A stretch of 33,371 nucleotides of DNA, taken from NCBI RefSeq assembly GCF_042434745.1, contig NZ_JBHLSS010000130.1; one strand, given 5' to 3'. Positions 24,383 through 33,023 of this stretch are shown here, piece by piece. The stretch is from Azotobacter paspali. GTDB taxonomy: Bacteria > Pseudomonadota > Gammaproteobacteria > Pseudomonadales > Pseudomonadaceae. The stretch's first letter is position 1; each line of letters opens with the position of its first letter. Made by a program: the position numbers and the translations under genes. The notes under the pieces were generated by a model. That model did not search any database, was not told the DNA's origin, and worked only from the letters and a program-made list of their open reading frames with translations.

Positions 24383-26257
24383 TCAGAAACGCTCGATATC
24401 AGCTGTCGACTGAAGCTGGCGCCGATAGGCTGTAAAATCCTGTTGGCCATTACGTGAGGCCAAAAAGCGTCGATACATGCCTTTCTCCTCTTCGGACAAA
24501 TCATCCGAAGGATCGCTGACTCCAGTCAGGCGAATCAATACATAATCACCGTTCGGTAGCGCAACTCCGGCAAAGGAGGGCCTATCTGTAGCAGCAGGCT
24601 TCGGCATTTGGAAGGCCGATTGCAGGATGGCAGGATCAATACCCTCTTGATTACGTGCCGCAGCCTCCACTACGTGCCAACCCTCTCCCTGTTGAGCCTG
24701 ATCAATCGGTGTGTGTCCCTGCCGAAGCTCACCGAGGAGAGCCTCTCCTCTGACTCTGACCTCTTCGGCAGCATGCTTCTTCAGCAACTGCTCTCGAATT
24801 TTGCCAGCTACCTGATCAAAGGGAATTTGCTCGGGCTTCTTATGTTCTTTCACCCTTAAAACAACGACTGTATCGGGATCCAATTCGATAGAACTACTAT
24901 TATTGCCTTGCTCAAGCACTTCAGGACTGAATGCAGTCTGAACGAACTGCCGGTTTGCTGTTAAGCCTTCACCGCCTTCACGACCAAAAGGAGGAGTGAC
25001 TTTAATCTGAAGCCCAAGCTCCTGGGCCGGCTGAGAAAGATCCGATGCCTCGAAGGCTGCATTCTCCAAGTCACGCGAAGCCTCAACAAAAGCCTGCTCG
25101 ACTTGCTCTGCCTTGAGTTCATGGACCAATTTTTCCTTCAGGGTATCGAAGCTGGGAATCTCTGGCGCTTGCACACCGAGCAGCTTGATCAAGTGCCAGC
25201 CGAACTCGCTGCGAACCGGAGAACTGACCTCTCCCTCCTTCAAGGAATAAAGTACCTTTTCAAAAGCCGGATCATAGACATCAGGCCCTGCATAGCCTAG
25301 ATCACCCCCTTTGTCTGCCGAACCTGGATCCTGAGAGAACTCCTTGGCAAGAGCGGCAAAATCTTCCCCCTTGTCGATACGCGCCTTGAGCTCCTCCAGC
25401 TTAGCCTTAGCCTGCTCCTCACTCAGCTTGTCGTTCACTTCGAGGAGAATATGTGCAGCCCGTCGCTGTTCAGCAAGATTGGCAATTTCTCGCTGATAAA
25501 GTGCCTGTAGATCCTTGTCCCTGATTTCTACCTGGTCGAAGAAAGCATGCCGCTTCAGCTCGATATATTCCACTACGAGCTGCTCGGAAGTCATATAGCT
25601 ACTGGCATGTTCCTCGTAGTAGGCCTGCACCGCTTCATCCCCGACCGTCACCCGAGCAGGGTCGGCGGATAATGTCAAAGTGGAAAAATCTCGAGTCTGC
25701 CGCTCCAAGCGAACAAAGTCGCCGATCTCGCGATCAGTCGCAAAGCCACTACCAGCTAAACCAGCGCGCAACTGACCGATGAGCATTTCCTGCTCCAACA
25801 TTTGTCGAAACTGCGGACGACTGTAGCCCATCTGCGCAATGACTTGATCGAACCTATTGGCGTCGAATCTGCCATCGACCTGGAATTCAGGAGTCTGCAG
25901 AATCAGCTGATCCAGAGCATTTTGGGAAAAAGCAAAATCTGCCGCTTTCGCTCCCTGCAGCAGCAACTTGCGCTCTATCAAGCCGCTGAGCGCTGCATTG
26001 CGCAGCAACCCCTCGTTCAATTGAGAAGCATCGAAGTCTTTGCCAAGCTGCTGGAGCAATTGCCGACGCTGCGTCTCCACTTCCCTGTTCAGCTCAGCCA
26101 GTCCGATTTTCGCGCCATTGACCTCTGCCGCATTCTGGCTGTTGCTCGTGCTAGTGAGAATGGCGTCGAAGCCGGTCAAGGCCAATAGCGCGATGATGAC
26201 CCCGATGATGATCTTGGCAATCCACCCTTGTGAATTGTCCCTGATGTTCTGCAGCAT
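24383..26257 (-). CDS. ppiD: Periplasmic peptidyl-prolyl isomerase / chaperone PpiD
   Basis: PpiD is anchored in the inner membrane near the Sec translocon and helps newly exported proteins fold. The 624-residue product has a short cytosolic N-terminus (MLQNIRDNSQGWIAK), one membrane helix at about 15-33, a SurA-N-like chaperone region with repeated helices, and a parvulin PPIase domain at about 265-360 (RRAAHILLEVNDKLSEEQAKAKLEEL, EDFAALAKEFSQDPGSADKGGDLG, SEFGWHLIKLL). The start is ATG 26257 with GGGGGATGC before it; the longer reading from 26380 overlaps the terminator region. It lies downstream of hupB, separated by a decayed tRNA and a terminator, so it has its own promoter. Confidence 0.93.
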   Translation of the reverse strand: MLQNIRDNSQGWIAKIIIGVIIALLALTGFDAILTSTSNSQNAAEVNGAKIGLAELNREVETQRRQLLQQLGKDFDASQLNEGLLRNAALSGLIERKLLLQGAKAADFAFSQNALDQLILQTPEFQVDGRFDANRFDQVIAQMGYSRPQFRQMLEQEMLIGQLRAGLAGSGFATDREIGDFVRLERQTRDFSTLTLSADPARVTVGDEAVQAYYEEHASSYMTSEQLVVEYIELKRHAFFDQVEIRDKDLQALYQREIANLAEQRRAAHILLEVNDKLSEEQAKAKLEELKARIDKGEDFAALAKEFSQDPGSADKGGDLGYAGPDVYDPAFEKVLYSLKEGEVSSPVRSEFGWHLIKLLGVQAPEIPSFDTLKEKLVHELKAEQVEQAFVEASRDLENAAFEASDLSQPAQELGLQIKVTPPFGREGGEGLTANRQFVQTAFSPEVLEQGNNSSSIELDPDTVVVLRVKEHKKPEQIPFDQVAGKIREQLLKKHAAEEVRVRGEALLGELRQGHTPIDQAQQGEGWHVVEAAARNQEGIDPAILQSAFQMPKPAATDRPSFAGVALPNGDYVLIRLTGVSDPSDDLSEEEKGMYRRFLASRNGQQDFTAYRRQLQSTADIERF

Positions 26258-26314
26258 GCATCCCCCAGAAATGACTGACAAAAAGCCATTTAGCACTGGT
26301 AGAGTCTGAATATG

Positions 26315-26342
26315 AAAAAGGCGCATCTTTTTGGATGCGCCT
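26315..26342 (-). terminator. Intrinsic terminator downstream of hupB
   Basis: On the minus strand AGGCGCATC and GATGCGCCT form a 9-bp stem with a CAAAAA loop, followed by TTTTC. It sits about 140 bases after the hupB stop and just 3' of the tRNA-Asp remnant, as would be expected for a hupB-tRNA transcript, and 58 bases before the ppiD start. Confidence 0.8.
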
Positions 26343-26351
26343 CCTCGTAAC

Positions 26352-26429
26352 TGGTGGAGAGAGCGAACTCCGACCCCCATGATTTCCGACGTGACAAGTC
26401 GGTATGCTAATCGGCCGAACCCTTGCTCC
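26352..26429 (-). pseudogene. Degenerate tRNA-Asp(GTC)
   Basis: Read on the minus strand this 78-base stretch still has much of a tRNA-Asp: GTTC...GGCCGATTA...GCAT for the D arm, a perfect anticodon stem CCGAC/GTCGG around TTGTCAC (anticodon GUC), the stretch GGGGGTCG found in intact tRNA-Asp, and a 3' ACCA. But about 7 bases (AAATCAT) are inserted after the anticodon stem, about 8 bases are missing from the T arm/acceptor region, no proper T stem can be drawn, and only 5 of 7 acceptor pairs remain. It is almost certainly not a working tRNA. In Pseudomonas I recall tRNA genes between hupB and ppiD, so this looks like a decayed ancestral copy. Confidence 0.6.
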
Positions 26430-26481
26430 GCGACCAGAGACTAGGCAATCCGCACTAACGTCCCCTGTGCTCGCAAGACGC

Positions 26482-26754
26482 TCAGTTGACCGCGTCCTTC
26501 AAGGCCTTGCCAGCCTTGAAGCCCGGGATTTTGGCTGCCTCGATGTTGATCGGCTTGCCAGTCTGCGGATTGCGACCAGTACGAGCAGCACGCTCCTTGA
26601 CAGCAAAAGTACCAAAGCCAACCAGCACCACGGAATCGCCAGCCTTCAGGGCGCCAGTGACAGACTCAATCACTGCGTCCAGCGCCCGGCCAGCAACAGC
26701 TTTCGGGATATCAGCGGATGCGGCAATCGCATCAATCAATTCCGACTTGTTCAC
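26482..26754 (-). CDS. hupB: DNA-binding protein HU-beta
   Basis: HU is a small histone-like protein that bends and packages DNA. The 90-residue product is full-length and shows VNKSELIDAIAASADIPKA, the GFGTF turn, the DNA-contacting arm RNPQTGKPI, and the ending PGFKAGKALKDAVN. The start is GTG at 26754 with GGGGACC upstream; the longer reading upstream (to 26832) is non-coding leader. It is preceded by a strong sigma-70-like promoter (26845-26874) and followed by a tRNA remnant and terminator, the usual hupB position between lon and ppiD. Confidence 0.96.
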   Translation of the reverse strand: MNKSELIDAIAASADIPKAVAGRALDAVIESVTGALKAGDSVVLVGFGTFAVKERAARTGRNPQTGKPINIEAAKIPGFKAGKALKDAVN

Positions 26755-26844
26755 TCTAGGTCCCCTTATTTCATTTGGGTTATTTCTTGATCCTGGTGCA
26801 GGCAAAACGGGTGCTGGATGGTTTGCCGACACGAAAAAACTGGC

Positions 26845-26874
26845 TTTATATCAAGCGATTCAAAAAGATGTCAA
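26845..26874 (-). promoter_or_regulatory. Sigma-70 promoter of hupB
   Basis: On the minus strand a perfect TTGACA (26874-26869) is followed by an 18-base spacer and TATAAA (26850-26845), leaving about 90 bases of leader before the hupB start. The match is close to consensus, in keeping with the high expression of HU. Confidence 0.75.
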
Positions 26875-26889
26875 GGAAAGCCCTAACGG

Positions 26890-29283
26890 CTAGTGCGTAC
26901 TGATTCTCTCCTTGGGATCAGTTTCGCGCTTCTCATCCTTTGCGACCATCTCCGGGGCCGTATCAGGCAAGGGCTCTGGGGCGTATTGCAGCGCAATCTG
27001 CAGGACCTCGTCAATCCATTTAACCGGTTTGATCTGCAAGTCCTGCTTAATGTTCTCTGGGATATCTTTTAAATCCCGGACGTTCTCTTCAGGAATGATA
27101 ACGATCTTGATACCTCCCCGATGAGCCGCCAAAAGTTTTTCCTTTAATCCACCAATGGCCAGTACTTGACCACGCAGCGTTATTTCCCCGGTCATTGCCA
27201 CATCAGCCCTCACGGGAATTTGTGTCAACGCGGAAACCAAGGCAGTACACATCCCCACTCCCGCACTGGGACCATCCTTGGGCGTCGCCCCTTCCGGCAT
27301 GTGAATATGGATATCCCGCTTCTCGTGGAAATCCAGCGGAATCCCGAGACTTTTCGCCCGACTTCGCACTACGGTCAATGCCGCCGTAATAGATTCGACC
27401 ATGACATCACCAAGCGATCCGGTTTTGATCAGTTGCCCTTTGCCCGGTACGACGGCCGCTTCGATAGTCAACAACTCACCCCCGACCTGGGTCCAAGCCA
27501 GTCCCGTGACTTGACCGATCTGATCCTGCTGCTCAGCCAACCCATAGCGATATTTACGGACGCCCAGAAAATGCTCCAGCGAGTCGGCCGTTACCGTAAC
27601 CTTGAAATGTTTTTCCTTGGCATTTTCCTTGACCACTTTGCGACAGACTTTGGCGATTTGCCGCTCGAGGCTACGAACCCCCGCCTCACGGGTGTAGTAG
27701 CGGACCATGTCGCGGATTGCTGCCTCCTCGAACTCCAGTTCCCCTTTTTTCAAGCCATTAGCCTGAGTTTGCTTGGGAGCCAGATATTTGACGACGATAT
27801 TGACTTTCTCGTCTTCGGTATATCCAGGAAGCCGGATCACCTCCATACGATCCAAGAGCGGCGCCGGAATGTTCATGGAGTTGGCGGTGCAGACGAACAT
27901 CACATCCGAGAGGTCATAGTCAACTTCTAGATAATGATCGTTGAAGTTGTGGTTCTGCTCCGGATCCAGCACCTCCAGCAGCGCAGAAGCAGGATCTCCC
28001 CGCATATCGCTGCCCATCTTGTCGATTTCATCGAGGAGAAACAGTGGATTGCGAACCCCCACCTTGGTCATTTTCTGGATCAGCCGGCCAGGCATCGAGC
28101 CAATATAGGTACGGCGATGACCACGGATTTCGGCTTCATCGCGGACACCGCCCAGCGCCATGCGCACAAATTTGCGATTGGTAGCCCGCGCGATGGACTC
28201 GGCCAGGGAAGTCTTGCCAACGCCTGGAGGCCCGACCAAGCAGAGCACAGGCCCCTTGAGCTTCTTCACACGTTTCTGCACGGCAAGATATTCGAGGATG
28301 CGTTCCTTGACCTCCTCCAAACCATAATGATCCGTATCGAGAATGGTCTCGGCCTTGGACAGATCCAGACGAACCTTGCTCTCGGCTTTCCAGGGCACAT
28401 TGACCAGCCAGTCGATATAGGAACGAACGACAGTGGCCTCCGCCGACATCGGAGACATCTGCTTCAGCTTATTCAACTCGGCCTGGGCCTTGGCCAGCGC
28501 CTCCTTCGTCAAGCCAGCAGTCTCGATGCGCTGCTTCAAGTCATCGATTTCATTGTGACCTTCATCGATATCGCCGAGCTCCTTTTGAATGGCTTTCATT
28601 TGCTCGTTCAGATAGTACTCGCGCTGACTGCGCTCCATCTGCTTCTTCACTCGCCCCCGGATACGCTTCTCGACCTGCAGCAGATCGATTTCAGCATCCA
28701 GAAGCGCCAGAACGTGCTCGACACGGGCCGACAGATCGGCGATCTCCAAGATTTCCTGCTTCTGCTCAAGCTTGAGAGCCATGTGTGCAGCCATGGTGTC
28801 GACCAGCCGCCCCGGCTCATCGATGCTATTCAATGACGACAGGACTTCGGCAGGCACTTTCTTACCAAGCTGGACATACTGCTCGAACTGACTGAGCAGG
28901 CTACGAATGAAGACCTCGCCCTCTCGTTCGGTGATCGAAGCCTCCTCGACCAAGGACAGCTGCGCCCGACTGTGCCCCTCGGCATCGATGAAGCGCTCAA
29001 TGATCCCTCGCTGCTCTCCTTCGACCAAAACCTTGACGGTACCGTCGGGAAGCTTCAGCAGTTGCAGGACCGTTGCAACGGTGCCGACTCGATAGAGAGA
29101 TGCCTCTCCCGGATCGTCATCTGCCGGGCTCTTCTGGGCCAGCAAGAGGATCTGCTTGTTTCCGCTCATAGCAGACTCAAGGGCTTCGATGGACTTTTCG
29201 CGCCCCACGAACAGCGGGATTACCATGTGCGGATATACGACAACATCGCGCAGCGGCAGAAGAGGTAATTCGATCATATTCAT
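26890..29283 (-). CDS. lon: ATP-dependent protease Lon
   Basis: Lon is a cytosolic AAA+ serine protease that degrades misfolded and regulatory proteins. The 797-residue product has the Lon N-terminal domain (about 1-200, LPLLPLRDVVVYPHMVIPLFVGREKS), a coiled-coil region (about 190-270, rich in QRxxEL), the AAA+ module with Walker A GPPGVGKTS and Walker B LFLLDEID, and the protease domain with PKDGPSAG holding Ser673 and GGLKEKLLAAHR holding Lys716, the catalytic dyad. The C-terminus is Asp/Glu/Lys-rich. The start is ATG 29283 (MNMIELPLLPL); an ATG two codons later is equally possible. It follows clpX and has a heat-shock-like promoter of its own. Confidence 0.97.
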   Translation of the reverse strand: MNMIELPLLPLRDVVVYPHMVIPLFVGREKSIEALESAMSGNKQILLLAQKSPADDDPGEASLYRVGTVATVLQLLKLPDGTVKVLVEGEQRGIIERFIDAEGHSRAQLSLVEEASITEREGEVFIRSLLSQFEQYVQLGKKVPAEVLSSLNSIDEPGRLVDTMAAHMALKLEQKQEILEIADLSARVEHVLALLDAEIDLLQVEKRIRGRVKKQMERSQREYYLNEQMKAIQKELGDIDEGHNEIDDLKQRIETAGLTKEALAKAQAELNKLKQMSPMSAEATVVRSYIDWLVNVPWKAESKVRLDLSKAETILDTDHYGLEEVKERILEYLAVQKRVKKLKGPVLCLVGPPGVGKTSLAESIARATNRKFVRMALGGVRDEAEIRGHRRTYIGSMPGRLIQKMTKVGVRNPLFLLDEIDKMGSDMRGDPASALLEVLDPEQNHNFNDHYLEVDYDLSDVMFVCTANSMNIPAPLLDRMEVIRLPGYTEDEKVNIVVKYLAPKQTQANGLKKGELEFEEAAIRDMVRYYTREAGVRSLERQIAKVCRKVVKENAKEKHFKVTVTADSLEHFLGVRKYRYGLAEQQDQIGQVTGLAWTQVGGELLTIEAAVVPGKGQLIKTGSLGDVMVESITAALTVVRSRAKSLGIPLDFHEKRDIHIHMPEGATPKDGPSAGVGMCTALVSALTQIPVRADVAMTGEITLRGQVLAIGGLKEKLLAAHRGGIKIVIIPEENVRDLKDIPENIKQDLQIKPVKWIDEVLQIALQYAPEPLPDTAPEMVAKDEKRETDPKERISTH

Positions 29284-29340
29284 GATTTAGGCTCTACGTG
29301 GGCTCAGGACCGGAGAGTGACGAACGCACCCTGATTTCTA

Positions 29341-29369
29341 AGATGAAGGTAGCCCTAGGAAAAAACAAG
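29341..29369 (-). promoter_or_regulatory. Candidate sigma-32 promoter of lon
   Basis: On the minus strand CTTGTTT (29369-29363) and CTTCATCT (29348-29341) lie 14 bases apart. They resemble the heat-shock elements CTTGAAA and CCCCATNT (4 to 5 of 7 and 6 of 8 positions) and sit about 60 bases before the lon start, where heat-shock control is known in other Proteobacteria. Confidence 0.45.
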
Positions 29370-29386
29370 CACCGTAGTGGAAATGC

Positions 29387-29405
29387 AAAGGGGCCCGCAG
29401 GCCCC
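29387..29405 (-). terminator. Terminator-like hairpin after clpX
   Basis: On the minus strand GGGGCC-TGCG-GGCCCC forms a short very GC-rich stem followed by TTT, 9 bases after the clpX stop. It could separate clpX transcription from lon. Confidence 0.6.
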
Positions 29406-29413
29406 CTTCCGGA

Positions 29414-30694
29414 TCACGCATCGGGTGCGGCCTTGGCGGGCGGCTCCACATTTTCATAGATCAGTAGGGGCTTGGAAGCACCAGCGATGACACTCTCATC
29501 GATAACCACCTTGCTGACACCAGATTGCGAGGGAATCTCATACATGGTATCCAGCAGAACACCCTCGAGAATGGAGCGCAATCCACGCGCCCCGGTCTTT
29601 CGCTCAAGTGCTCGCAAGGCCACGGCTCGCAATGCATCGGCACGGAACTCAAGCTCCACCCCTTCCATCTCGAACAGCTTGCCGTACTGCTTGGTCAAGG
29701 CATTCTTGGGCTCCGTGAGGATCTGCACCAAGGCCACCTCATCCAACTCGTCAAGCGTGGCGATGACAGGTAAACGTCCCACAAACTCCGGTATCAGACC
29801 GAACTTGACCAGATCATCCGGCTCCACATCACGCAGAGCCTCGCCGATTTTCTTGCCAACATCCAGGCTTCGTACCTCGGCATTGAAGCCGATCCCTCCC
29901 TTCGTCGAGCGGTTTTGGATCACCTTTTCCAAACCGGAAAAGGCACCACCACAAATAAAGAGAATGTTGCGAGTATCTACCTGCAGAAACTCCTGCTGCG
30001 GATGCTTGCGCCCACCCTGCGGCGGAACGGAAGCCACCGTTCCCTCGATCAGCTTGAGCAGAGCTTGCTGGACGCCCTCGCCCGATACATCCCGCGTGAT
30101 CGACGGATTATCGGATTTGCGCGAAATCTTGTCGATTTCGTCAATGTAGACGATGCCCATCTGAGCTTTCTCGACATCATAGTCGCATTTCTGCAATAGC
30201 TTCTGAATGATGTTCTCGACATCCTCGCCGACATAACCTGCCTCGGTCAGAGTAGTCGCGTCGGCGATGGTAAAAGGAACATTCAATAGACGGGCCAAGG
30301 TTTCAGCCAGCAAAGTCTTGCCCGAGCCAGTTGGGCCGATCAACAGGATATTGCTCTTACCCAGCTCGACATCATCCTTCTTGTCACGCTGGTTCAAGCG
30401 CTTGTAGTGGTTGTACACCGCCACAGCCAAGACCTTCTTGGCACGCTCCTGACCAATGACATACTGGTCGAGAATATTACTGATTTCCTTAGGTGCGGGT
30501 AGCTTATGCGCACTGCTTTCGGCCTGAGCTTCTTGCACTTCCTCTCGGATAATGTCGTTGCACAGGTCGACGCACTCGTCACAAATAAAGACCGAGGGGC
30601 CGGCAATCAGCTTGCGTACCTCATGCTGGCTCTTGCCGCAGAAGGAGCAGTAAAGCAGTTTGCCATTGTCCTCGCCGTTACGGGTGTCAGTCAT
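29414..30694 (-). CDS. clpX: ATP-dependent Clp protease ATP-binding subunit ClpX
   Basis: ClpX unfolds tagged proteins and feeds them to ClpP. The 426-residue product has the N-terminal zinc-binding domain (Cys16, Cys19, Cys38, Cys41 in CSFCGK and FICDECVDLC), Walker A GPTGSGKT (120-127), the pore loop GYVGEDVE, Walker B IVYIDEIDKI, the RKH loop (RKHPQQEF), and the IGF-type ClpP-binding loop as KGGIGFNAE. The C-terminal small domain ends in a short polar tail. Start ATG 30694 begins MTDTRNGEDNGKLLYC; a longer frame from 30739 is not the usual start. It lies about 100 bases after clpP. Confidence 0.97.
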   Translation of the reverse strand: MTDTRNGEDNGKLLYCSFCGKSQHEVRKLIAGPSVFICDECVDLCNDIIREEVQEAQAESSAHKLPAPKEISNILDQYVIGQERAKKVLAVAVYNHYKRLNQRDKKDDVELGKSNILLIGPTGSGKTLLAETLARLLNVPFTIADATTLTEAGYVGEDVENIIQKLLQKCDYDVEKAQMGIVYIDEIDKISRKSDNPSITRDVSGEGVQQALLKLIEGTVASVPPQGGRKHPQQEFLQVDTRNILFICGGAFSGLEKVIQNRSTKGGIGFNAEVRSLDVGKKIGEALRDVEPDDLVKFGLIPEFVGRLPVIATLDELDEVALVQILTEPKNALTKQYGKLFEMEGVELEFRADALRAVALRALERKTGARGLRSILEGVLLDTMYEIPSQSGVSKVVIDESVIAGASKPLLIYENVEPPAKAAPDA

Positions 30695-30761
30695 TCGATC
30701 AATCCAATCCGGTAGGCTTGCAACACAAGATGAAGGCAAATGCGGGCATTTTCAAGCCCGA

Positions 30762-30786
30762 GGGCGGCTTCAATTTGAGACCGCCC
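30762..30786 (-). other. Hairpin between clpP and clpX
   Basis: GGGCGG (30762-30767) and CCGCCC (30781-30786) form a 6-bp GC stem around a 13-base loop that itself contains TCAA/TTGA. On the minus strand it lies 10 bases after the clpP stop. There is no T-run. It may be an RNA-stability or processing element, or a weak terminator, in the clpP-clpX transcript. Confidence 0.35.
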
Positions 30787-30796
30787 CGAGGTGAGA

Positions 30797-31432
30797 TCAA
30801 CTCACCAGTTGGCGGTGCACGAGAACCTGATCGATGAGGCGATACTTGACCGCCTCCTCACCACTCATGAAATTGTCACGATCCGTGTCACGAGCAATCA
30901 CATCGATGGGCTGCCCAGTGTGATGCGCCAGAATCCTGTTCAGACGCTCGCGAATGGTGAGAATCTCCCGGGCGTGGATCTCGATGTCCGAAGCCTGCCC
31001 CTGGAAACCTCCCAAAGGCTGGTGAATCATCATCCGCGAATGTGGGAGGCAGTAACGCTTCCCGGCGGCGCCACCGGCCAGCAACAGGGCTCCCATGCTG
31101 CAGGCCTGGCCAATACAAATGGTGGAAACGTCAGGCTTGATGAACTGCATGGTGTCGTAGATGGACATGCCTGCCGTCACGGAGCCACCAGGCGAATTGA
31201 TGTAAAGATGAATATCCTTGTCGGGATTCTCGGCCTCGAGGAACAACAACTGGGCGACAATCAAGTTCGCCATGTAGTCTTCTACTTGGCCAACCATGAA
31301 TATTACTCGTTCCTTCAAGAGACGCGAATAAATATCGTAAGCACGCTCACCGCGAGCGGACTGTTCGATCACCATCGGTACCAGGCCACCAGCGGCCTGG
31401 ATTTCAGGCATTTGCATGAAATGATTAGTCAT
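30797..31432 (-). CDS. clpP: ATP-dependent Clp protease proteolytic subunit ClpP
   Basis: ClpP forms the double-ring serine-protease chamber that works with ClpX and ClpA. The 211-residue product has the complete catalytic triad: Ser112 in ACSMGALLLAGG, His137 in RMMIHQPLGG, and Asp186 in RDTDRDNFM. The N-terminal stretch before about residue 15 resembles the propeptide that is normally removed. Start ATG 31432 with CAGGAC upstream. It is transcribed after tig, with a terminator-like hairpin in the 89-base gap. Confidence 0.97.
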   Translation of the reverse strand: MTNHFMQMPEIQAAGGLVPMVIEQSARGERAYDIYSRLLKERVIFMVGQVEDYMANLIVAQLLFLEAENPDKDIHLYINSPGGSVTAGMSIYDTMQFIKPDVSTICIGQACSMGALLLAGGAAGKRYCLPHSRMMIHQPLGGFQGQASDIEIHAREILTIRERLNRILAHHTGQPIDVIARDTDRDNFMSGEEAVKYRLIDQVLVHRQLVS

Positions 31433-31471
31433 GTCCTGATCGCTCCCTAATGGTCAGGTCTTGAAATGCAA

Positions 31472-31497
31472 ATAAGCCAGCACGAAGGCTGGCTTAT
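31472..31497 (-). terminator. Hairpin between tig and clpP
   Basis: A perfect 10-bp stem ATAAGCCAGC/GCTGGCTTAT with a 6-base loop lies 24 bases after the tig stop. On the minus strand it is followed by TTGCATTT, an interrupted T tract, so termination may be partial and allow read-through into clpP. Confidence 0.6.
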
Positions 31498-31521
31498 AGG
31501 TGTACTCGCACGAGGGAAGAA

Positions 31522-32832
31522 TCAGGCAGCTTGCGGAGCTTCCGCCGGCTTGACAGCTTCTTCGTAAGAGACCGCTTTGTCGGTTACATTAGCCTTCTGG
31601 AGAACAGTATCTACAACTTGCTCCTCCAGCACAACCGAACGGACTTCACTGAGCTGCTGCTCATTGCCGTAGTACCAGGCAACAACCTGCTCCGGCTCTT
31701 GATAGGCAGAGGCAATTTCCTCGATCAGAGTCTTCACTTTCGACTCATCGGGCTTTAGATCGAATTGCTTAACCATCTCGGCGACAATCAACCCCAGCGT
31801 GACACGACGCTTGGCCTGATCCTGGAACAGATCCGCAGGCAACTGTTCCGGCTTGATGTTGCCACCGAATTGCTGCACAGCCTGAACACGCAGACGATTC
31901 ACTTCGTTTTCGATCAAAGCCTTAGGCACTTCGACCGGATTGGCGGCCAGAAGACCATCCATCACCTGGGTCTTGACCTTGGACTTGATGGCTTGGCGAA
32001 GTTCACGCTCCATGTTCTTGCCGACCTCGGTGCGGAAGGCCTCCAGACTCGACTCGTTGATCCCAAACAGGGAGAAGAAGTCGGCATTCAACTCCGGCAG
32101 CTCAGCCTCGGATACCGAGTTGACGGTTACGGCGAATTCGGCGGCCTTGCCTGCGAGATCCAGATTTTGGTAATCCGCCGGGAAGGTGAGAGACAGGACA
32201 CGCTCCTCGCCAGCTTTCGCACCAACCAGACCCGCCTCGAACCCTTCGATCATCCGCCCGGAGCCCAATACCAGCAATGTGCCCTTGGCAGATCCACCGG
32301 CAAAGGCTTCACCGTCGACCTTGCCGACGAAATCGATATTCAGCTGGTCGCCATCCTGCGCCTCACGCTCGACCTGCTTGTAGTGGGTATTCTGCTTGCG
32401 CAGAATCTCCAGCATGTTGTCGACATCGGACTCGGCGACCTCCGCCTGCAGACGTTCGACAGCGATACCCTCCAGGCCGGTAATCTCGAATTCGGGATAA
32501 ACCTCGAAAGTGGCAACGTATTCTAGATCCTTGCCCTTCTCGAAAACCTTCGGCTCGACGGAAGGAGCACCAGCCGGCTTCAGCTTCTGCTCGACCACAG
32601 CCTCATAGAAGCTGGCCTGAATCAGTTCACCCAAGGCTTCCTGACGAGCCGACTCCTCGTAGCGCTGGCGAATCACGCTCATCGGTACCTTGCCCGGACG
32701 AAAGCCAGGAATTTTGGCACGACGCGCCGTCTGCTGCAGACGCTTGTTGACTTCGGTCTCGATGCGCTCGGCCGGCACGCCGATCGTCAAGCGGCGCTCA
32801 AGAGCGGAGGTGCTTTCAACAGAAACTTGCAT
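31522..32832 (-). CDS. tig: Trigger factor chaperone
   Basis: Trigger factor binds the ribosome exit tunnel and shields nascent chains; it also has prolyl isomerase activity. The 436-residue product has the N-terminal ribosome-binding signature GFRPGKVP (43-50), the FKBP-type PPIase domain around DGDQLNIDFVGKVDGEAFAGGSAKGTLLVLGSGRMIEGFE (about 160-200), and the helical C-terminal chaperone arms. Start ATG 32832 has GAGGAAT before it; the six-codon longer reading is not needed. It is the first gene of the tig-clpP-clpX-lon block, with a sigma-70-like promoter upstream. Confidence 0.97.
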   Translation of the reverse strand: MQVSVESTSALERRLTIGVPAERIETEVNKRLQQTARRAKIPGFRPGKVPMSVIRQRYEESARQEALGELIQASFYEAVVEQKLKPAGAPSVEPKVFEKGKDLEYVATFEVYPEFEITGLEGIAVERLQAEVAESDVDNMLEILRKQNTHYKQVEREAQDGDQLNIDFVGKVDGEAFAGGSAKGTLLVLGSGRMIEGFEAGLVGAKAGEERVLSLTFPADYQNLDLAGKAAEFAVTVNSVSEAELPELNADFFSLFGINESSLEAFRTEVGKNMERELRQAIKSKVKTQVMDGLLAANPVEVPKALIENEVNRLRVQAVQQFGGNIKPEQLPADLFQDQAKRRVTLGLIVAEMVKQFDLKPDESKVKTLIEEIASAYQEPEQVVAWYYGNEQQLSEVRSVVLEEQVVDTVLQKANVTDKAVSYEEAVKPAEAPQAA

Positions 32833-32892
32833 GGATATTCCTCGTTGCACAGACGTTAGCCGGCCATTGACGGCCTCAAATCAAGGGCATGC

Positions 32893-32921
32893 ATTCTAGT
32901 GGGTCGAACTGCAGAAGTCAC
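32893..32921 (-). promoter_or_regulatory. Sigma-70-like promoter of tig
   Basis: On the minus strand GTGACT (32921-32916) and TAGAAT (32898-32893) are 17 bases apart, with about 60 bases from the -10 element to the tig start. The match is 4 of 6 and 5 of 6. Confidence 0.5.
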
Positions 32922-32966
32922 CCTGCAGAGAAGAGGGCGACATACGGGAGGGGACAGATAAATAAA

Positions 32967-33023
32967 TGGTGCGGATGAAGAGACTCGAACTCTTACGCCT
33001 TGCGGCGCTGGAACCTAAATCAA
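32967..33023 (-). pseudogene. 3' fragment of tRNA-Leu(UAG), probable integration (att) site
   Basis: Read on the minus strand, the 3' part of a tRNA-Leu is present: anticodon loop TTTAGGT (anticodon UAG), the 3' anticodon strand TCCAG, the long variable arm CGCCGCAAGGCG, a perfect T stem AAGAG/CTCTT around TTCGAGT, and the acceptor strand CATCCGC with ACCA. The 5' half of the gene, including the other acceptor strand, D arm and most of the anticodon 5' strand, is replaced by unrelated AT-rich sequence (33024 on). Tyrosine integrases of islands target the 3' ends of tRNA genes and leave exactly such a copy at one border, so this marks the likely end of an integrated element. Confidence 0.8.
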
